From: Synechococcus sp. CS-1329
GTDB lineage: Bacteria > Cyanobacteriota > Cyanobacteriia > PCC-6307 > Cyanobiaceae
Assembly (NCBI RefSeq): GCF_025128055.1
Contig: NZ_JAHLYS010000015.1
Span: forward strand, 1 to 64,000
Reading direction: 5' to 3'
DNA: 64,000 nt
The position numbers and the translations under genes are program-made. Below are positions 26,876-36,929 of this stretch, piece after piece (positions within the stretch are counted from its first letter, which is position 1; each line of letters starts with the position of its first letter). The notes under the pieces were generated by a model. That model worked only from the letters and a program-made list of their open reading frames with translations, had not been told where the DNA came from and made no database searches.

Positions 26876-29752
26876 ATGCTGCGGCAACTGCGGCGAGTTC
26901 CCTGGCCGTTGCTGGTGTCCGTGGTGGTGCTCAGCCTCGCCGCCACCCTTCTGCTCACGGCCCGGACCTGGGTGGAGTGGCAGTGGTTCGCACAGTTCGG
27001 CTGGGGCGCCGTGATCGTGCGCCGCTGGTTGCTGCAGGGCGCCGGATGTGTGCTGGGGCTGAGCCTGGGCGTCGGGCTGCAGGGCTGGTTGGGATGGCTG
27101 TGGGGCAGGCCCGTGGTTGGACCGGCCGAGAGGCCCCGTTTCGGCCTGGCCCCCTTCCCCTATCTGCTGGCGCTGATCGCCCTGCTGGCCGCCCAGATGC
27201 TGCCCTTGCTGCTGCTGCTGCGGCTGGCCCAGCGCCTGCTGCTCAATCCCTTCGACCCGCAGCGGCTCCATGGTCTGGTGGCCCTGGCGGATCTTCCCTG
27301 GCCGGCGGTGGCCCTGCTGGCCGCTCCGGTGCTGCTGGCCCTGCTGCGGGCGCCCCTGCTGGCGCCGCGGCTGTTCTCCGCCCTGGCCAGTGCCTTGGCC
27401 GCCGTGGCCCTGGCCCGGGGCTGGGGGTTCTGGATCCTGGCCCTGCTGGCGCCCGACGCCGGTGTGAGCGACCCGATGCTCGGGGCGGACGTGAGCTTCG
27501 CTCTGGTGCGATTTCCCGCCCTGGCCCTGGGTCTGACCCTGGCGCTGAGTCTGGGCTGCGTCCACATGGCGGCGGCCCTCTGGGGATTGCTGGCGCGGCC
27601 CCCCCAGCTCAGCGATGGCCGCTTCGCGGGCTTCAGTGGCGCCCAGCTGCAGGCTCTGCGCCTGCCTTGGGGTCTGTTCTGCCTGGTGGTGGCGGCGGGC
27701 TTCTGGCTGGGCCGTCATCAGCTGCTGCTCAGCACCGAGGGCAGCGTGCCAGGGGCGGGCTGGGTGGATGTGCACGTGTCGCTCCCTCTGCGCACAGCGG
27801 CGGCGGTGCTGGCTCTGCTCACGGGCCTGCTGCTGGTGTTGCCCCTGCCGCGTCGAGGCTGGCGCAGCCGCACCTTTCTGCTCAGTGGGGTCGCCTTGCT
27901 GTTGGTGCTGCTGCTCGAGGCGCTGCTGCTGCCGGTGCTGCAGCTGCTGGTGGTCAACCCGAGGGAGCTGGAGCGGGAAACCCCCTACCTGGCTCGCTCC
28001 ATCGCCGCTACCCGAGCCGCCTTTCAGCTTGATCGCATTGACACCCGCAATGTCAACCCCAAGGAGCGCCTCACCCGAGCCGACCTCGACCAGAGCCAGG
28101 CGACCATCCGCAACATCCGCCTCTGGGACAGCCAACCGCTGCTGGCCACCAACCGACAGCTCCAGCAGCTGCGCGTGTTCTACCGCTTCTCTGAGCCCAC
28201 GGTCGATCGCTATGCCATCGCCTCCGGCAACGAGCCGCCCCAGCAGCAGCAGGTGGCGATCACCGCCCGGGAGATGGATAGCTCCGGGCTGCAGAGCGCC
28301 GCGCGCACCTGGCTGAACCGCCATCTGGTGTTCACCCACGGCCAGGGATTCACGGTCACACCGGTGAACACCAGCACCCCCGACGGGCTGCCGGAGTTCT
28401 TCATCAGCGATCTGGGCCCCAACCTCCGCATCAGCGGCGCCGCCGATCTCGGCATCAGCCGCGAGCAGGTGAAGGCGGCGATCCCCGTGACCGATCCCAA
28501 CCTCTACTTCGGCACCCTGCCGGGGCCCTACGCCCTGGCCCCCACTGAGGTGAGGGAATTCAACTTCCCCGAGGGGGACGAGAACTTCTATACCCATTAC
28601 AGCGGCAGGGCGGGTGTGCCCCTGCGCAGCATGGCGGCGCGGCTGGCCGCAGCCTTGTATCTCGGCGAGCCCCGCCTGATGGTGAAAGGCGCGATCACTC
28701 CCGAGACCCGGCTGTTGCTGCGGCGCGAGGTGAGGGAGCGGGTGCGGCGACTGGTGCCCTTCGTGACCTTCGAAGCCGAGCCCTACCTGGCCACGGTGCG
28801 CCTGGGAGACGATGCCGCTCCCTTCCAGCCGGAGCAGAACCAGTTCTGGATCGTTGACGGATTCACCCTCAGCCGCACCTACCCCTACAGCGCTCCTGTG
28901 CCGGACCGCCGGGATGTGCGCTACGTGCGGAATTCAGTGAAGGCGGTGGTGGATGCCTACGAGGGTCGCGTGGCGCTTTATGTGTCGGAACCCGACGATC
29001 CCCTGATCTCAGGCTGGAAGCGGCTGTTCCCCGAGCTGTTCCAGCCCCTGGAGGCGATGCCGAAGGTGCTGCAGGCCCACATCCGCTACCCGATTCCCCA
29101 GTTCGAGCTGCAGACCACCCAGCTGCTTCGGTACCACGTGAAGGATCCGGCCGTGTTCTACAGCGGTGACGACGTCTGGCAGATCCCCAAGGAGATCTAC
29201 GGCTCGGAGCTGATTCCGATGGACCCTTATCACATCAGTGGCCAGCTGTCGCCCGAACTTCCGCCGGAATTCCTGCTGCTGCAACCGCTCACCCCCCTGG
29301 CCAGGCCCAACCTGACGGCCTGGCTGGCGGCCCGGAGCGACGCCCCCAACTACGGCAAGGTGGAACTGCTGCGCTTCCCCAGCCAGACGCCGATCCTGGG
29401 GCCCGAGCAGATCACGGCGCTGATCAACCAGAACCCGCAGATCAGCCAGCAGTTCGGGCTCTGGAGCCGGTCAGGGGCCGAAGTGGTGCAGGGCAATCTG
29501 CTGGTGATGCCAGTGGGCGAGGCCCTGCTCTATGTGGAGCCGGTGTATCTCAAGGCCCGCCAGGGTGGCTTGCCCACCCTGACCCGGGTGGTGGTGAGCG
29601 ACGGCACGCGCATCGCCATGGAGCCCACCTTGGCGGAGGCGATCGAGGCCCTGCTCGATCCTCGGCGCTCCAGCCCTGCCACCGAAGCCCTGGTGGCTCC
29701 CGGCCAGGAGCCGAACGCCCTGAGCCCTCCAGGCCCCGCCGCCCTCCCCTGA
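26876..29752 (+). CDS. UPF0182 family large membrane protein
   Basis: 958 residues. About seven hydrophobic helices fill residues 1-360, followed by a large soluble domain with the family blocks LLVVNPRELERETPYLARSI, REMDSSGLQSAARTWLNRHL and VVDAYEGRVALYV. The family is widespread in actinobacteria and cyanobacteria and has no proven function. The soluble part is probably outside the cytoplasm. It is followed by fba on the opposite strand, 115 bases away. Confidence 0.9.
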   Translation: MLRQLRRVPWPLLVSVVVLSLAATLLLTARTWVEWQWFAQFGWGAVIVRRWLLQGAGCVLGLSLGVGLQGWLGWLWGRPVVGPAERPRFGLAPFPYLLALIALLAAQMLPLLLLLRLAQRLLLNPFDPQRLHGLVALADLPWPAVALLAAPVLLALLRAPLLAPRLFSALASALAAVALARGWGFWILALLAPDAGVSDPMLGADVSFALVRFPALALGLTLALSLGCVHMAAALWGLLARPPQLSDGRFAGFSGAQLQALRLPWGLFCLVVAAGFWLGRHQLLLSTEGSVPGAGWVDVHVSLPLRTAAAVLALLTGLLLVLPLPRRGWRSRTFLLSGVALLLVLLLEALLLPVLQLLVVNPRELERETPYLARSIAATRAAFQLDRIDTRNVNPKERLTRADLDQSQATIRNIRLWDSQPLLATNRQLQQLRVFYRFSEPTVDRYAIASGNEPPQQQQVAITAREMDSSGLQSAARTWLNRHLVFTHGQGFTVTPVNTSTPDGLPEFFISDLGPNLRISGAADLGISREQVKAAIPVTDPNLYFGTLPGPYALAPTEVREFNFPEGDENFYTHYSGRAGVPLRSMAARLAAALYLGEPRLMVKGAITPETRLLLRREVRERVRRLVPFVTFEAEPYLATVRLGDDAAPFQPEQNQFWIVDGFTLSRTYPYSAPVPDRRDVRYVRNSVKAVVDAYEGRVALYVSEPDDPLISGWKRLFPELFQPLEAMPKVLQAHIRYPIPQFELQTTQLLRYHVKDPAVFYSGDDVWQIPKEIYGSELIPMDPYHISGQLSPELPPEFLLLQPLTPLARPNLTAWLAARSDAPNYGKVELLRFPSQTPILGPEQITALINQNPQISQQFGLWSRSGAEVVQGNLLVMPVGEALLYVEPVYLKARQGGLPTLTRVVVSDGTRIAMEPTLAEAIEALLDPRRSSPATEALVAPGQEPNALSPPGPAALP

Positions 29753-29808
29753 CCCTTGAGGGGACGGCCACTGCTTGGCGGCACCTGGCAGCAACTGGCG
29801 GCAGCGCA

Positions 29809-29833
29809 CAAAAAAGGGGGCCCAAGGGCCCCC
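29809..29833 (-). terminator. Rho-independent terminator of fba
   Basis: On the minus strand the stem GGGGGCCC/GGGCCCCC with a 2-base loop is followed by a run of T (AAAAAA at 29810-29815 on the plus strand). It lies 35 bases after the fba stop. The same stem could also slow transcription arriving from the UPF0182 gene on the plus strand, but there is no T-tract on that side. Confidence 0.85.
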
Positions 29834-29867
29834 GGAAGCCAAGATGGCGTGAAGAAGACCAGCCAGC

Positions 29868-30941
29868 TCAGACGGCGACGGCGGTTTTCGGGTCGAGCGC
29901 GCCCTTGGCGTAGAGGGCGGCGTAGTAGTTGATGTTCTGCTGCTTGATCTTGCTGGCCTGGCCGGCGCACCAGAACTGCTGGTAGCGATCGAGGCACACC
30001 TTCTTCATGTAGGCCCGGGCCGGCTTGTTGAAGTGGCGGGGGTCGAAGTTGGCGGGATCCTTGAAGGCGGCTTCGCGCACGGCGGCGGTGAAGGCCAGGC
30101 GGTTGTCGGTGTCGATGTTGATCTTGCGCACGCCGTTCTTGATGCCGTTCTGGATCTCTTCCACAGGCACGCCATAGGTTTCGGGGATGGAGCCACCGAA
30201 CTTGTTGATCATGTCGAGCCACTCCTGGGGCACCGAGCTGGAGCCATGCATCACCAGGTGGGTGTTGGGGATGGCCTTGTGGATCTCAGCGATGCGCGAG
30301 ATGGCCAGCACCTCACCGGTGGGCTTGCGGGTGAACTTGTAGGCACCGTGGCTGGTGCCGATGGCGATCGCCAGGGCATCCACCTTGGTTTTGGCCACGA
30401 AATCAGCGGCTTCGGCGGGATCGGTCAGCAGCTGGTCGCGGGAGAGAGCACCCTCGAAGCCGTGGCCGTCCTCGGCTTCACCCTTGCCGGTTTCCAGGGA
30501 GCCCAGGCAACCCAGCTCACCTTCCACGCTGACGCCGATGGCGTGGGCCACATCCACCACTTCCTTGGTGACGGCCACGTTGTAGTCGTAGCTGGCGGGG
30601 GTCTTGGCGTCCGCTTCCAGGGAGCCGTCCATCATCACCGAGGTGAAGCCGTTGGCAGCGGCGCCGAAGCAGGTGGCGGGGCTGTTGCCGTGGTCCTGGT
30701 GCATCACCACCGGGATGTTCGGATAGGTTTCGGTGGCGGCGATGATCAGGTGACGCAGGAAGATCTCACCGGCGTACTGACGGGCGCCGCGGGAGGCCTG
30801 CAGGATCACGGGGCTGTCGGTTTCGTGCGCCGCCTCCATGATCGACTGGACCTGCTCCAGGTTGTTGACGTTGAAGGCCGGGATGCCATAGCCGTTCTCA
30901 GCGGCGTGGTCGAGGAGCAGCCGAAGCGGAACGAGGGCCAT
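29868..30941 (-). CDS. fba: class II fructose-1,6-bisphosphate aldolase
   Basis: 357 residues from ATG 30941 ([19 protein letters not shown]), preceded by a plausible GAGG site. A zinc-dependent aldolase of the Calvin cycle and glycolysis, also splitting or forming sedoheptulose bisphosphate in phototrophs. Metal and substrate motifs are [37 protein letters not shown] and [11 protein letters not shown] strong terminator follows. Confidence 0.96.
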   Translation of the reverse strand: MALVPLRLLLDHAAENGYGIPAFNVNNLEQVQSIMEAAHETDSPVILQASRGARQYAGEIFLRHLIIAATETYPNIPVVMHQDHGNSPATCFGAAANGFTSVMMDGSLEADAKTPASYDYNVAVTKEVVDVAHAIGVSVEGELGCLGSLETGKGEAEDGHGFEGALSRDQLLTDPAEAADFVAKTKVDALAIAIGTSHGAYKFTRKPTGEVLAISRIAEIHKAIPNTHLVMHGSSSVPQEWLDMINKFGGSIPETYGVPVEEIQNGIKNGVRKINIDTDNRLAFTAAVREAAFKDPANFDPRHFNKPARAYMKKVCLDRYQQFWCAGQASKIKQQNINYYAALYAKGALDPKTAVAV

Positions 30942-31092
30942 GGGAAAAACCTCTGAAGGTTGAGTGGGTGATGCGTCAGGGTCGGCCCCGGGGGGCCGGA
31001 TCACCGGCGTCGGGACCTTGACGCAGGCTGGCTGCGAGTTTAGTTCATCTCCCGGGATTCGGGCCCCAGCGCCCAGCGCCAGAGCCCTGCTC

Positions 31093-32190
31093 TCAGCGGC
31101 TGAGGCTCTGGCGCAGGCCGCTGGCCGATGATTCGAGCGCCAGGTCGCAGCAGAGCTGACTGCGTTCCCCCTCGGCCAGGCCCGGCAGCATGGGCCGCCC
31201 CTCGCGCACGCTGTCGCTCCACCAGCCCTGCAGCCGCGCCACCGGGGCGATGCGGCCGTCGGCCCAGGTGCGGCCGAAGGCCAGGGCGGGATCGGGCGGC
31301 AGCAGTTGGGGCGGCTCCCCCGGCTGGGCCAGCCAGAGGTGAAAGCCGTGCACGTAGTCGGTCTGGTTGTCGCTGCCCAGGATCAGGCTGGCCTCGCTGC
31401 CGTGGAACTCCAGCCAGCAGCCGCGGCCGGCGCGGGTCACCGAAGAGAGGCTGAGCTGGGCCGGCACCGCCGCCCCTGAGGGGGCCTCCAGTTGCAGCTG
31501 CAGCAGGGCCACATCGTCGGCATCGACAGCCGCCCAGCGATCGGGGCTGCCGGCCAGGGGGCGCTGGGGAATGGCGGTGGAGAGGCTGGCGCTCAGCTGG
31601 CGCACCGGACCCAGCAGCCACTCCAGGCTGTCGAAGGCATGGGTGCCGAGGGAGCCGAGCACGCCGCCCCCCTGGGAGCGCTGCGACGCCCAGCTGAACG
31701 GCCTGCTGGGATCGGCACGGCTGCTCATCAACCAGTCAAAGCGCACCAGCCAGGTCTCCCCCAGCACTCCCCGGCTGAGCAGCTGCTTGAGCTGCTGGAA
31801 CACCGGCACCGCCCGGTACTCGAAATCCACCGCCACGCTCAGGCCCCGCTCGATCGCCAGTCGCCTCAGCTCCTGCACCTGGGCCACCTCCAGGGCCACG
31901 GGCTTCTCCAGCAACAGATGTTTGCCGGCCTCGAGGGCCGCGCGCGCCAGCTCGAAGCGGGGGGCTGGCGGGGTGGCGATCACCACCGCCTCCACCGCCG
32001 GATCCGCCAGCAGCGCCGTGAAATCACTGTGGCCCGGCAACTGTGCGGCGCGGCAGGCCGCCTCCAGGCGCTCGGCTCTGGGGTGCCAGAGGGCCACCGG
32101 CTCGGTGCCCGGGCAGGCCCGCAGGGCGTTGAGGTGCACCTTTTCACCGAAACCGAGGCCCGCCACGGCGACCTGGAGGGGTTGAGTCAT
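31093..32190 (-). CDS. Gfo/Idh/MocA family oxidoreductase
   Basis: 365 residues. The N-terminal Rossmann domain shows [17 protein letters not shown] and the family signature LLLEKPVAL near residue 95. The C-terminal alpha/beta substrate domain includes [19 protein letters not shown]. These enzymes oxidise or reduce sugars or related compounds with NAD(P). The substrate cannot be told. It is 21 bases downstream of the secreted hypothetical gene, in the accD cluster. Confidence 0.88.
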   Translation of the reverse strand: MTQPLQVAVAGLGFGEKVHLNALRACPGTEPVALWHPRAERLEAACRAAQLPGHSDFTALLADPAVEAVVIATPPAPRFELARAALEAGKHLLLEKPVALEVAQVQELRRLAIERGLSVAVDFEYRAVPVFQQLKQLLSRGVLGETWLVRFDWLMSSRADPSRPFSWASQRSQGGGVLGSLGTHAFDSLEWLLGPVRQLSASLSTAIPQRPLAGSPDRWAAVDADDVALLQLQLEAPSGAAVPAQLSLSSVTRAGRGCWLEFHGSEASLILGSDNQTDYVHGFHLWLAQPGEPPQLLPPDPALAFGRTWADGRIAPVARLQGWWSDSVREGRPMLPGLAEGERSQLCCDLALESSASGLRQSLSR

Positions 32191-32211
32191 GGCCGTTGGG
32201 AGTTCAGGGGA

Positions 32212-32613
32212 TCAGCGGGACGCCAGCAGTTCGGAGCCGGCCGCGCAGGCCTCCTCCAGCACAGCGCTGATCAGGTCATCTCCGCCGCTGGGTTGCCACT
32301 CGGGCTTGAAGCGGGGCAGACCGTTGACGGAGGTGTCGCGGAAGAGCCCCTGGCCGCAGTCGATCTCCATCACATAGAGCTGGCTGCGATCCTCCTCTGA
32401 GGCCGGCTGGAAGCGGGTGAGCACCGAGAGATCACCGCCCCGGCTGAGGCGCAGGCTGCCCGTGTCCCACCACTGGCGGCCGGCCGGGTTCTCGGGCACT
32501 TCCTGCCAGTTCACCGGGCCGGCGTTGGCTGGACCGGGTCCGGCGGCCAGGGCGATCAGCAGCAGCGCGGCTGCCAGCACGGCGGTCTGCAGAATCCGCT
32601 GCAGGGAACTCAT
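32212..32613 (-). CDS. hypothetical secreted protein
   Basis: 133 residues with a clear signal peptide ([25 protein letters not shown], cleavage after about residue 31). The mature part of about 100 residues has two cysteines ([10 protein letters not shown] and LEEACAAGS) that could pair, and conserved-looking tryptophans. The fold is unrecognised. Its start overlaps the accD stop by 4 bases, so it is translationally coupled to accD. Confidence 0.72.
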   Translation of the reverse strand: MSSLQRILQTAVLAAALLLIALAAGPGPANAGPVNWQEVPENPAGRQWWDTGSLRLSRGGDLSVLTRFQPASEEDRSQLYVMEIDCGQGLFRDTSVNGLPRFKPEWQPSGGDDLISAVLEEACAAGSELLASR

Positions 32614-33494
32614 GCCGCCACCTGGGTCGTGGCGGCGCTGACGCCATGCAGCCGCAGCAGGCTGGCGAGGGTGCCGCGCAGGCGGGTGCGCGGCACGATC
32701 AGGTCCACAAAGCCATGCTCCTGCAGGTATTCGGCGGTCTGGAAGCCTTCGGGCAGCTTCTCGCGCAGGGTCTGCTCGATCACCCGCCGGCCGGCAAAGC
32801 CGATCAGGGCCTTGGGTTCGGCCAGGATCAGATCGCCCAGCATGGCGAAACTGGCCGTCACTCCACCGGTGGTGGGATGGGTGAGCAGCGGCATGTAGAG
32901 GAGTTCCTGCCGGCGGTGGCGCTGCAGGGCCCCGGAGATCTTGGCCATCTGCATCAGGCTGAGCATCCCCTCCTGCATGCGGGCGCCGCCGGAGGCGCAG
33001 ACGATCAGCAGCGGCTGGCGCCGCTCCGTGGCCTGCTCGATCAGGCGGGTGAGCTTCTCGCCCACCACCGAGCCCATCGAGCCGCCCATGAAGCGGAAAT
33101 CCATCACCCCCAGGGAGAGGGGCAGACCCTCGAGGCGGCAGTGGCCGGTGACCACCGCATCGCGCAGGCCGGTGGCCTGCTGGGTGTCACGCAGGCGGTC
33201 GGCGTAGCTGCGGCGGTCCTTGAAGGCCAGGGGATCGGTGGGGGCCAGCTCGGTGTCGATGGCGCTGAAGCTGCCCTCATCGGCGATCACCCGGATGCGG
33301 GTGTCACTGTCGATGCGGTGGTGGTAGGAGCAGCCGCTGCAGACGCTGGCGTTGGCAATCAGATCCTTGCGATACACCACCAGCCCGCATTCGGGGCATT
33401 TGCTCCAGAGCCCGTCCCCGTCTTCGATCTCCTGGGTGGCGCGCACAACCGGACTGGCCTTGCGGCGATCGGCGAACCAGTCGAACAGGGACAC
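32610..33494 (-). CDS. accD: acetyl-CoA carboxylase carboxyltransferase subunit beta
   Basis: 294 residues. The N-terminal zinc ribbon reads [13 protein letters not shown] ... CSGCSYHH. The carboxyltransferase domain shows [35 protein letters not shown] and [14 protein letters not shown]. It transfers CO2 from biotin carboxyl carrier to acetyl-CoA, the first step of fatty-acid synthesis, together with AccA encoded elsewhere. Confidence 0.96.
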   Translation of the reverse strand: MSLFDWFADRRKASPVVRATQEIEDGDGLWSKCPECGLVVYRKDLIANASVCSGCSYHHRIDSDTRIRVIADEGSFSAIDTELAPTDPLAFKDRRSYADRLRDTQQATGLRDAVVTGHCRLEGLPLSLGVMDFRFMGGSMGSVVGEKLTRLIEQATERRQPLLIVCASGGARMQEGMLSLMQMAKISGALQRHRRQELLYMPLLTHPTTGGVTASFAMLGDLILAEPKALIGFAGRRVIEQTLREKLPEGFQTAEYLQEHGFVDLIVPRTRLRGTLASLLRLHGVSAATTQVAA

Positions 33495-33527
33495 GGGATG
33501 GGACCTGGCAACAGGGCGGTGCGTCCA

Positions 33528-34382
33528 TTAAAGGCTGACGCCCCACCAACTCCACGGCTGCAGCCACCAGCCCTCCCCCGCCAGCCAGACCGCCACGCCA
33601 CCAAGGGCGAGAAAGGGGCCGAAGGGAAAGGGCTGGGATGGCCCCAGCCGTCCGCTCAGCCGCCCCGCACTGCCCACAGCCGCTCCGCTGAACACCGCCA
33701 GGGCCACCGCCACCCCCAGGCCCGTCAGCCCCAGCCAGGCCCCCAGCAGGGCGGTGAGTTTGGCGTCGCCCAATCCCAGGGCCGGCCGGCCCAGCAGCCG
33801 CTCGGCCAGGGCACTGAGCCCTTCGAAGGCCAGCAGCCCCAGGCAGGCGGCGAGCAGATGGTTGAAGACCAGGGACCGGGCCACCTGCCCCGACTGGCTG
33901 AGGCCTGCGGCCAGGCACACCGCCAGGCCCAGCAGCAGACCCCAGCGGCAGAGCGGCTCGGGCAGCCAGAGGTGGTCGCAGTCGATCAGCACCAGTGGAA
34001 TCAGCCAGCTCACCAGCAGCCAGCCGGCGCCGATCTGCAGCCAGGTGGGCGCGCCGGCCATGGCGCTGGGGCTGGCCTGAAGCACGGCCACCCACAGCCC
34101 GGCGCAGAGCAGCTCCACCAGGGGATAGCGGGGGGAGATCGGGCCGCGACAGTTGCCGCAACGACCCCGCAGCAGCAGCCAGCCCAGCACCGGCAGATTC
34201 TGCTGAAAGGCCAGGGGCACTCCGCAGCGGGGGCAGTGGCTGGCGGGAAACAGCAGCGATTCCCGCCGCGGCAGCCGCCAGGCCACCACGTTGATGAAGC
34301 TGCCGGCGCAGGCCCCCAGCAGGGCTGCCAGCAGAGGCATCAGAAGCATGGTGGCGGTGCCGGGCTCCACAGTCAGCTCCAC
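33528..34382 (-). CDS. pilD: prepilin peptidase (A24 family)
   Basis: 284 residues with several membrane helices. The N-terminal domain has the two CxxC pairs (CPRCGVPL and CGNCRGPI) typical of PilD methyltransferase-peptidases. The aspartic protease residues are in LIDCDHLWLP and GLGDAKLTALLG. It cleaves and N-methylates type IV prepilins or pseudopilins at the inner membrane. It is 33 bases upstream of accD and downstream of a small hypothetical gene. Confidence 0.92.
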   Translation of the reverse strand: MELTVEPGTATMLLMPLLAALLGACAGSFINVVAWRLPRRESLLFPASHCPRCGVPLAFQQNLPVLGWLLLRGRCGNCRGPISPRYPLVELLCAGLWVAVLQASPSAMAGAPTWLQIGAGWLLVSWLIPLVLIDCDHLWLPEPLCRWGLLLGLAVCLAAGLSQSGQVARSLVFNHLLAACLGLLAFEGLSALAERLLGRPALGLGDAKLTALLGAWLGLTGLGVAVALAVFSGAAVGSAGRLSGRLGPSQPFPFGPFLALGGVAVWLAGEGWWLQPWSWWGVSL

Positions 34383-34414
34383 AGGGATGGCGTCAGGGGA
34401 CGGCCAGGGGGGAT

Positions 34415-34714
34415 TCAGCCGCGCTGGGGACCGCGGACCGATCGGGGCCTGCCGCCGCCGCGGCCACGGATCAGCTCCAGGGGCACGAACTGCTCATCGG
34501 GCAGGAGCACCGGCGCCTCGAACACCACCCGCCCCTGGCCGCCGCCACCACTTTCGAGCACGATCCCGATCGGCTCTGCCCCCCCGGGGCATTGCTCCAC
34601 GTAGTGGAAATAAACGCGGCGCGCCTGCTTGATGACCACGCCACTGTTGATCTGATCCCAGCGCACCGGCGGGTTGCCCGGGCTGGAGGCGCCGCGGATC
34701 TCGAACGAGGGCAT
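34415..34714 (-). CDS. conserved-looking hypothetical protein
   Basis: About 99 residues from ATG 34714 (MPSFEIRGASSPG); the frame extends to 34795 but the extra N-terminus is low-complexity. It is mostly beta-like (RVYFHYVEQCPGGAEPIGIVLES), with Gly-rich loops and an Arg/Gly-rich basic C-terminus that might touch nucleic acid. I do not recognise a family. It lies between prk and pilD in the leftward run. Confidence 0.55.
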   Translation of the reverse strand: MPSFEIRGASSPGNPPVRWDQINSGVVIKQARRVYFHYVEQCPGGAEPIGIVLESGGGGQGRVVFEAPVLLPDEQFVPLELIRGRGGGRPRSVRGPQRG

Positions 34715-34826
34715 GGGCGCCCTTCCAGAACCGGTGGAGGCCGCCGGCGGTGTGGGGTCGAATGATGGAGGTGTGGCGAAGGAAATCGGCCTCACCCTTT
34801 TCGATCGGCCCCTGCAGCCTAATCGT

Positions 34827-35729
34827 TCAGGACAGGGTCTTCTTGTCCTCGATCATGCGGTGAATGATCGGGGTGAGGATCAGCTCCATGGCGAAGCCCA
34901 TCTTGCCGCCGTTGACGACGATGCTGGTGGGGCTCGACATGAAGGAGCCGTTGATCATCCGCAGCAGATAGGAGAAATCGATGCCCCATTTCTCCCGGGC
35001 TCCCTTGCGGAAGTGGATGATCACGAAGCTTTCGTCCGGGCTGGGGATGTTGCGGCAGATGAACGGGTTGGAGGTGTCTACCGTGGGCACCCGCTGGAAG
35101 TTGATGTCGGTGCGGCTGAACTGCGGGCAGATGTGGTTGATGTAGTCGGGCATGCGGCGCAAGATCGTGTCCACGATCGTCTCGGCCGAATAGCCCCGCT
35201 CGGCATTGTCGCGGCTGATCTTCTGGATCCACTCCAGGTTGGCGATCGGCACCACACCGATCAGCAGATCCACCATGGAGGCCACGTCGTAGCCGTCGCC
35301 CACCACACCGCCGTGCAGGCCTTCGTAGAAGAGCAGGTCGGTCTCGGAGGGAATCGGCTCCCAGGGGGTGAACTGACCGGGGTCCAGCTGGGTGCCGAGG
35401 CGGGCATTGTGCTCAGCGGCCTCCTCCACCGAATGGAGGTAGTAGCGCTTCTGGCCACCGCCGGTTTCGCCGTAGGAGCGGAACTGCTCGGCCAGCTTGT
35501 CGAACAGGTTGGCCTCGGGGCCGAAGTGGGAGAAGTTGATCCCGGCCGACTGGGCCTGGGCCATCTGCTCCTTCATCGGACCGCGCTCGAAGCGGTGGAA
35601 GCTGTCTCCTTCGACCACCGCCGGCATGATTCCCTCCCGCTGGAAGATGTGCTCGAAGGCACGTTTGACGGTGCTGGTCCCTGCGCCAGAGGAACCGGTG
35701 ACCGCTACAACCGGGTGACGCTTGGACAT
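34827..35729 (-). CDS. prk: phosphoribulokinase, short (class I-like) form
   Basis: 300 residues. The P-loop GSSGAGTST is followed by EGDSFHRF and SHFGPEANLFDKL, then LFYEGLHGGVVGDGYDV. It phosphorylates ribulose 5-phosphate to ribulose 1,5-bisphosphate for Rubisco. Length and motifs match the proteobacterial-type enzyme that I associate with marine/alpha-cyanobacteria rather than the longer beta-cyanobacterial and plant form with redox cysteines. The leuB gene lies upstream on the same strand. Confidence 0.94.
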   Translation of the reverse strand: MSKRHPVVAVTGSSGAGTSTVKRAFEHIFQREGIMPAVVEGDSFHRFERGPMKEQMAQAQSAGINFSHFGPEANLFDKLAEQFRSYGETGGGQKRYYLHSVEEAAEHNARLGTQLDPGQFTPWEPIPSETDLLFYEGLHGGVVGDGYDVASMVDLLIGVVPIANLEWIQKISRDNAERGYSAETIVDTILRRMPDYINHICPQFSRTDINFQRVPTVDTSNPFICRNIPSPDESFVIIHFRKGAREKWGIDFSYLLRMINGSFMSSPTSIVVNGGKMGFAMELILTPIIHRMIEDKKTLS

Positions 35730-35813
35730 CAGCGCAGGGGGAGAAAAGGCGAAATCGAGTTTGGCAGGTCACCGGTCCAGGGGCCTCGCCCCCCAGGGTT
35801 GCAGCCGCTCCGC

Positions 35814-36887
35814 TCAGAGTTCCGCCAGCAGTTTCTCGCCCATGGCCGCGCAGCCCAGCAGGCTGCAGCCCTCCGCCATCAGATCGCCTGTGCGGTAGCC
35901 CGCCGTGAGCACCCGGTCCACGGCCGCCTCCAGATCGCTGGCGGCGGCCTCCTGCTTCAGCCCCACCCGCAGCATCATGGCGGCCGAGAGCACCATCGCC
36001 ATCGGATTGGCCAGGTCGGCCCCGGCGATGTCGGGGGCGGAGCCGTGCACCGGCTCGAACAGCCCAGGGCCAGCGGAGCCCAGCGAAGCGGAGGGCAGCA
36101 TGCCGATCGAGCCGGTGAGCATCGCCGCCTCGTCGCTGAGGATGTCCCCGAAGAGGTTGCCGGTGAGCAGCACATCGAACTGGCGGGGGGCGCGCACCAG
36201 CTGCATCGCCGCGTTGTCGACGTAGAGGTGGCTGAGCTCCACCTGGGGGAAGTCCCCGGCGATCAGCTCCACCCGGTCGCGCCAGAGCTGGCTGACATCG
36301 AGCACGTTGGCCTTGTCGACACTGCAGAGCCTGCCGCCCCGCTCGCTGGCCAGCTGGAAGGCCACCCGGGCGATGCGGTCGATCTCGTCGTCGGCGTAGA
36401 CCATCGTGTTGAAGGCCCGCACGCGGCCTTCCGCCTCCACCCGCCCCTTGGGGGTGCCGAAGTAGATGCCGCCGGTGAGTTCACGCACCACCAGCAGATC
36501 CACGCCGGTGATCACCTCGGGCCGCAGGGTGCTGGCCCCGATCAGCGCCGGAATGATCTTCACCGGCCGCAGGTTGGCGAACAGGCCCAGGCCCGAGCGC
36601 AGGCCCAGCAGGCCGGTTTCGGGCCGCTGCTCCCGCGGCAGGGCATCGAAGCGGGGGCTGCCGATCGCCGCCAGCAGCACGGCGTCGGCGCTGCGGCAGG
36701 CCGCCAGGGTGCTCTCCGGCAGGGGCTCGCCGCTGCGGTCGATGGCGGCGCCACCGATGGGCTGCTCGTCGTAGATGAGGCTGAAGCTGTGGCGCGCGCT
36801 CACCGCATCGAGCAGGTGCCGCGCCACGGCCGTGATCTCCGGTCCGATGCCGTCGCCGGGGAGCAGGGTGATGCGGTAGCTGGTCAT
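35814..36887 (-). CDS. leuB: 3-isopropylmalate dehydrogenase
   Basis: 357 residues. The third leucine-pathway step, oxidative decarboxylation of 3-isopropylmalate with NAD. Motifs: LLPGDGIGPEITAVA at the start, RSGLGLFANLRPVK, RELTGGIYFG, and the metal-binding LFGDILSDEAAMLTGSIGMLPSASLG. It sits 42 bases downstream of lpxD in a leftward run. Confidence 0.96.
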   Translation of the reverse strand: MTSYRITLLPGDGIGPEITAVARHLLDAVSARHSFSLIYDEQPIGGAAIDRSGEPLPESTLAACRSADAVLLAAIGSPRFDALPREQRPETGLLGLRSGLGLFANLRPVKIIPALIGASTLRPEVITGVDLLVVRELTGGIYFGTPKGRVEAEGRVRAFNTMVYADDEIDRIARVAFQLASERGGRLCSVDKANVLDVSQLWRDRVELIAGDFPQVELSHLYVDNAAMQLVRAPRQFDVLLTGNLFGDILSDEAAMLTGSIGMLPSASLGSAGPGLFEPVHGSAPDIAGADLANPMAMVLSAAMMLRVGLKQEAAASDLEAAVDRVLTAGYRTGDLMAEGCSLLGCAAMGEKLLAEL

Positions 36888-36929
36888 GGGTGCAGGCCCG
36901 CGGAGGTGGAGAAAGCGCTGGGCGCGAGG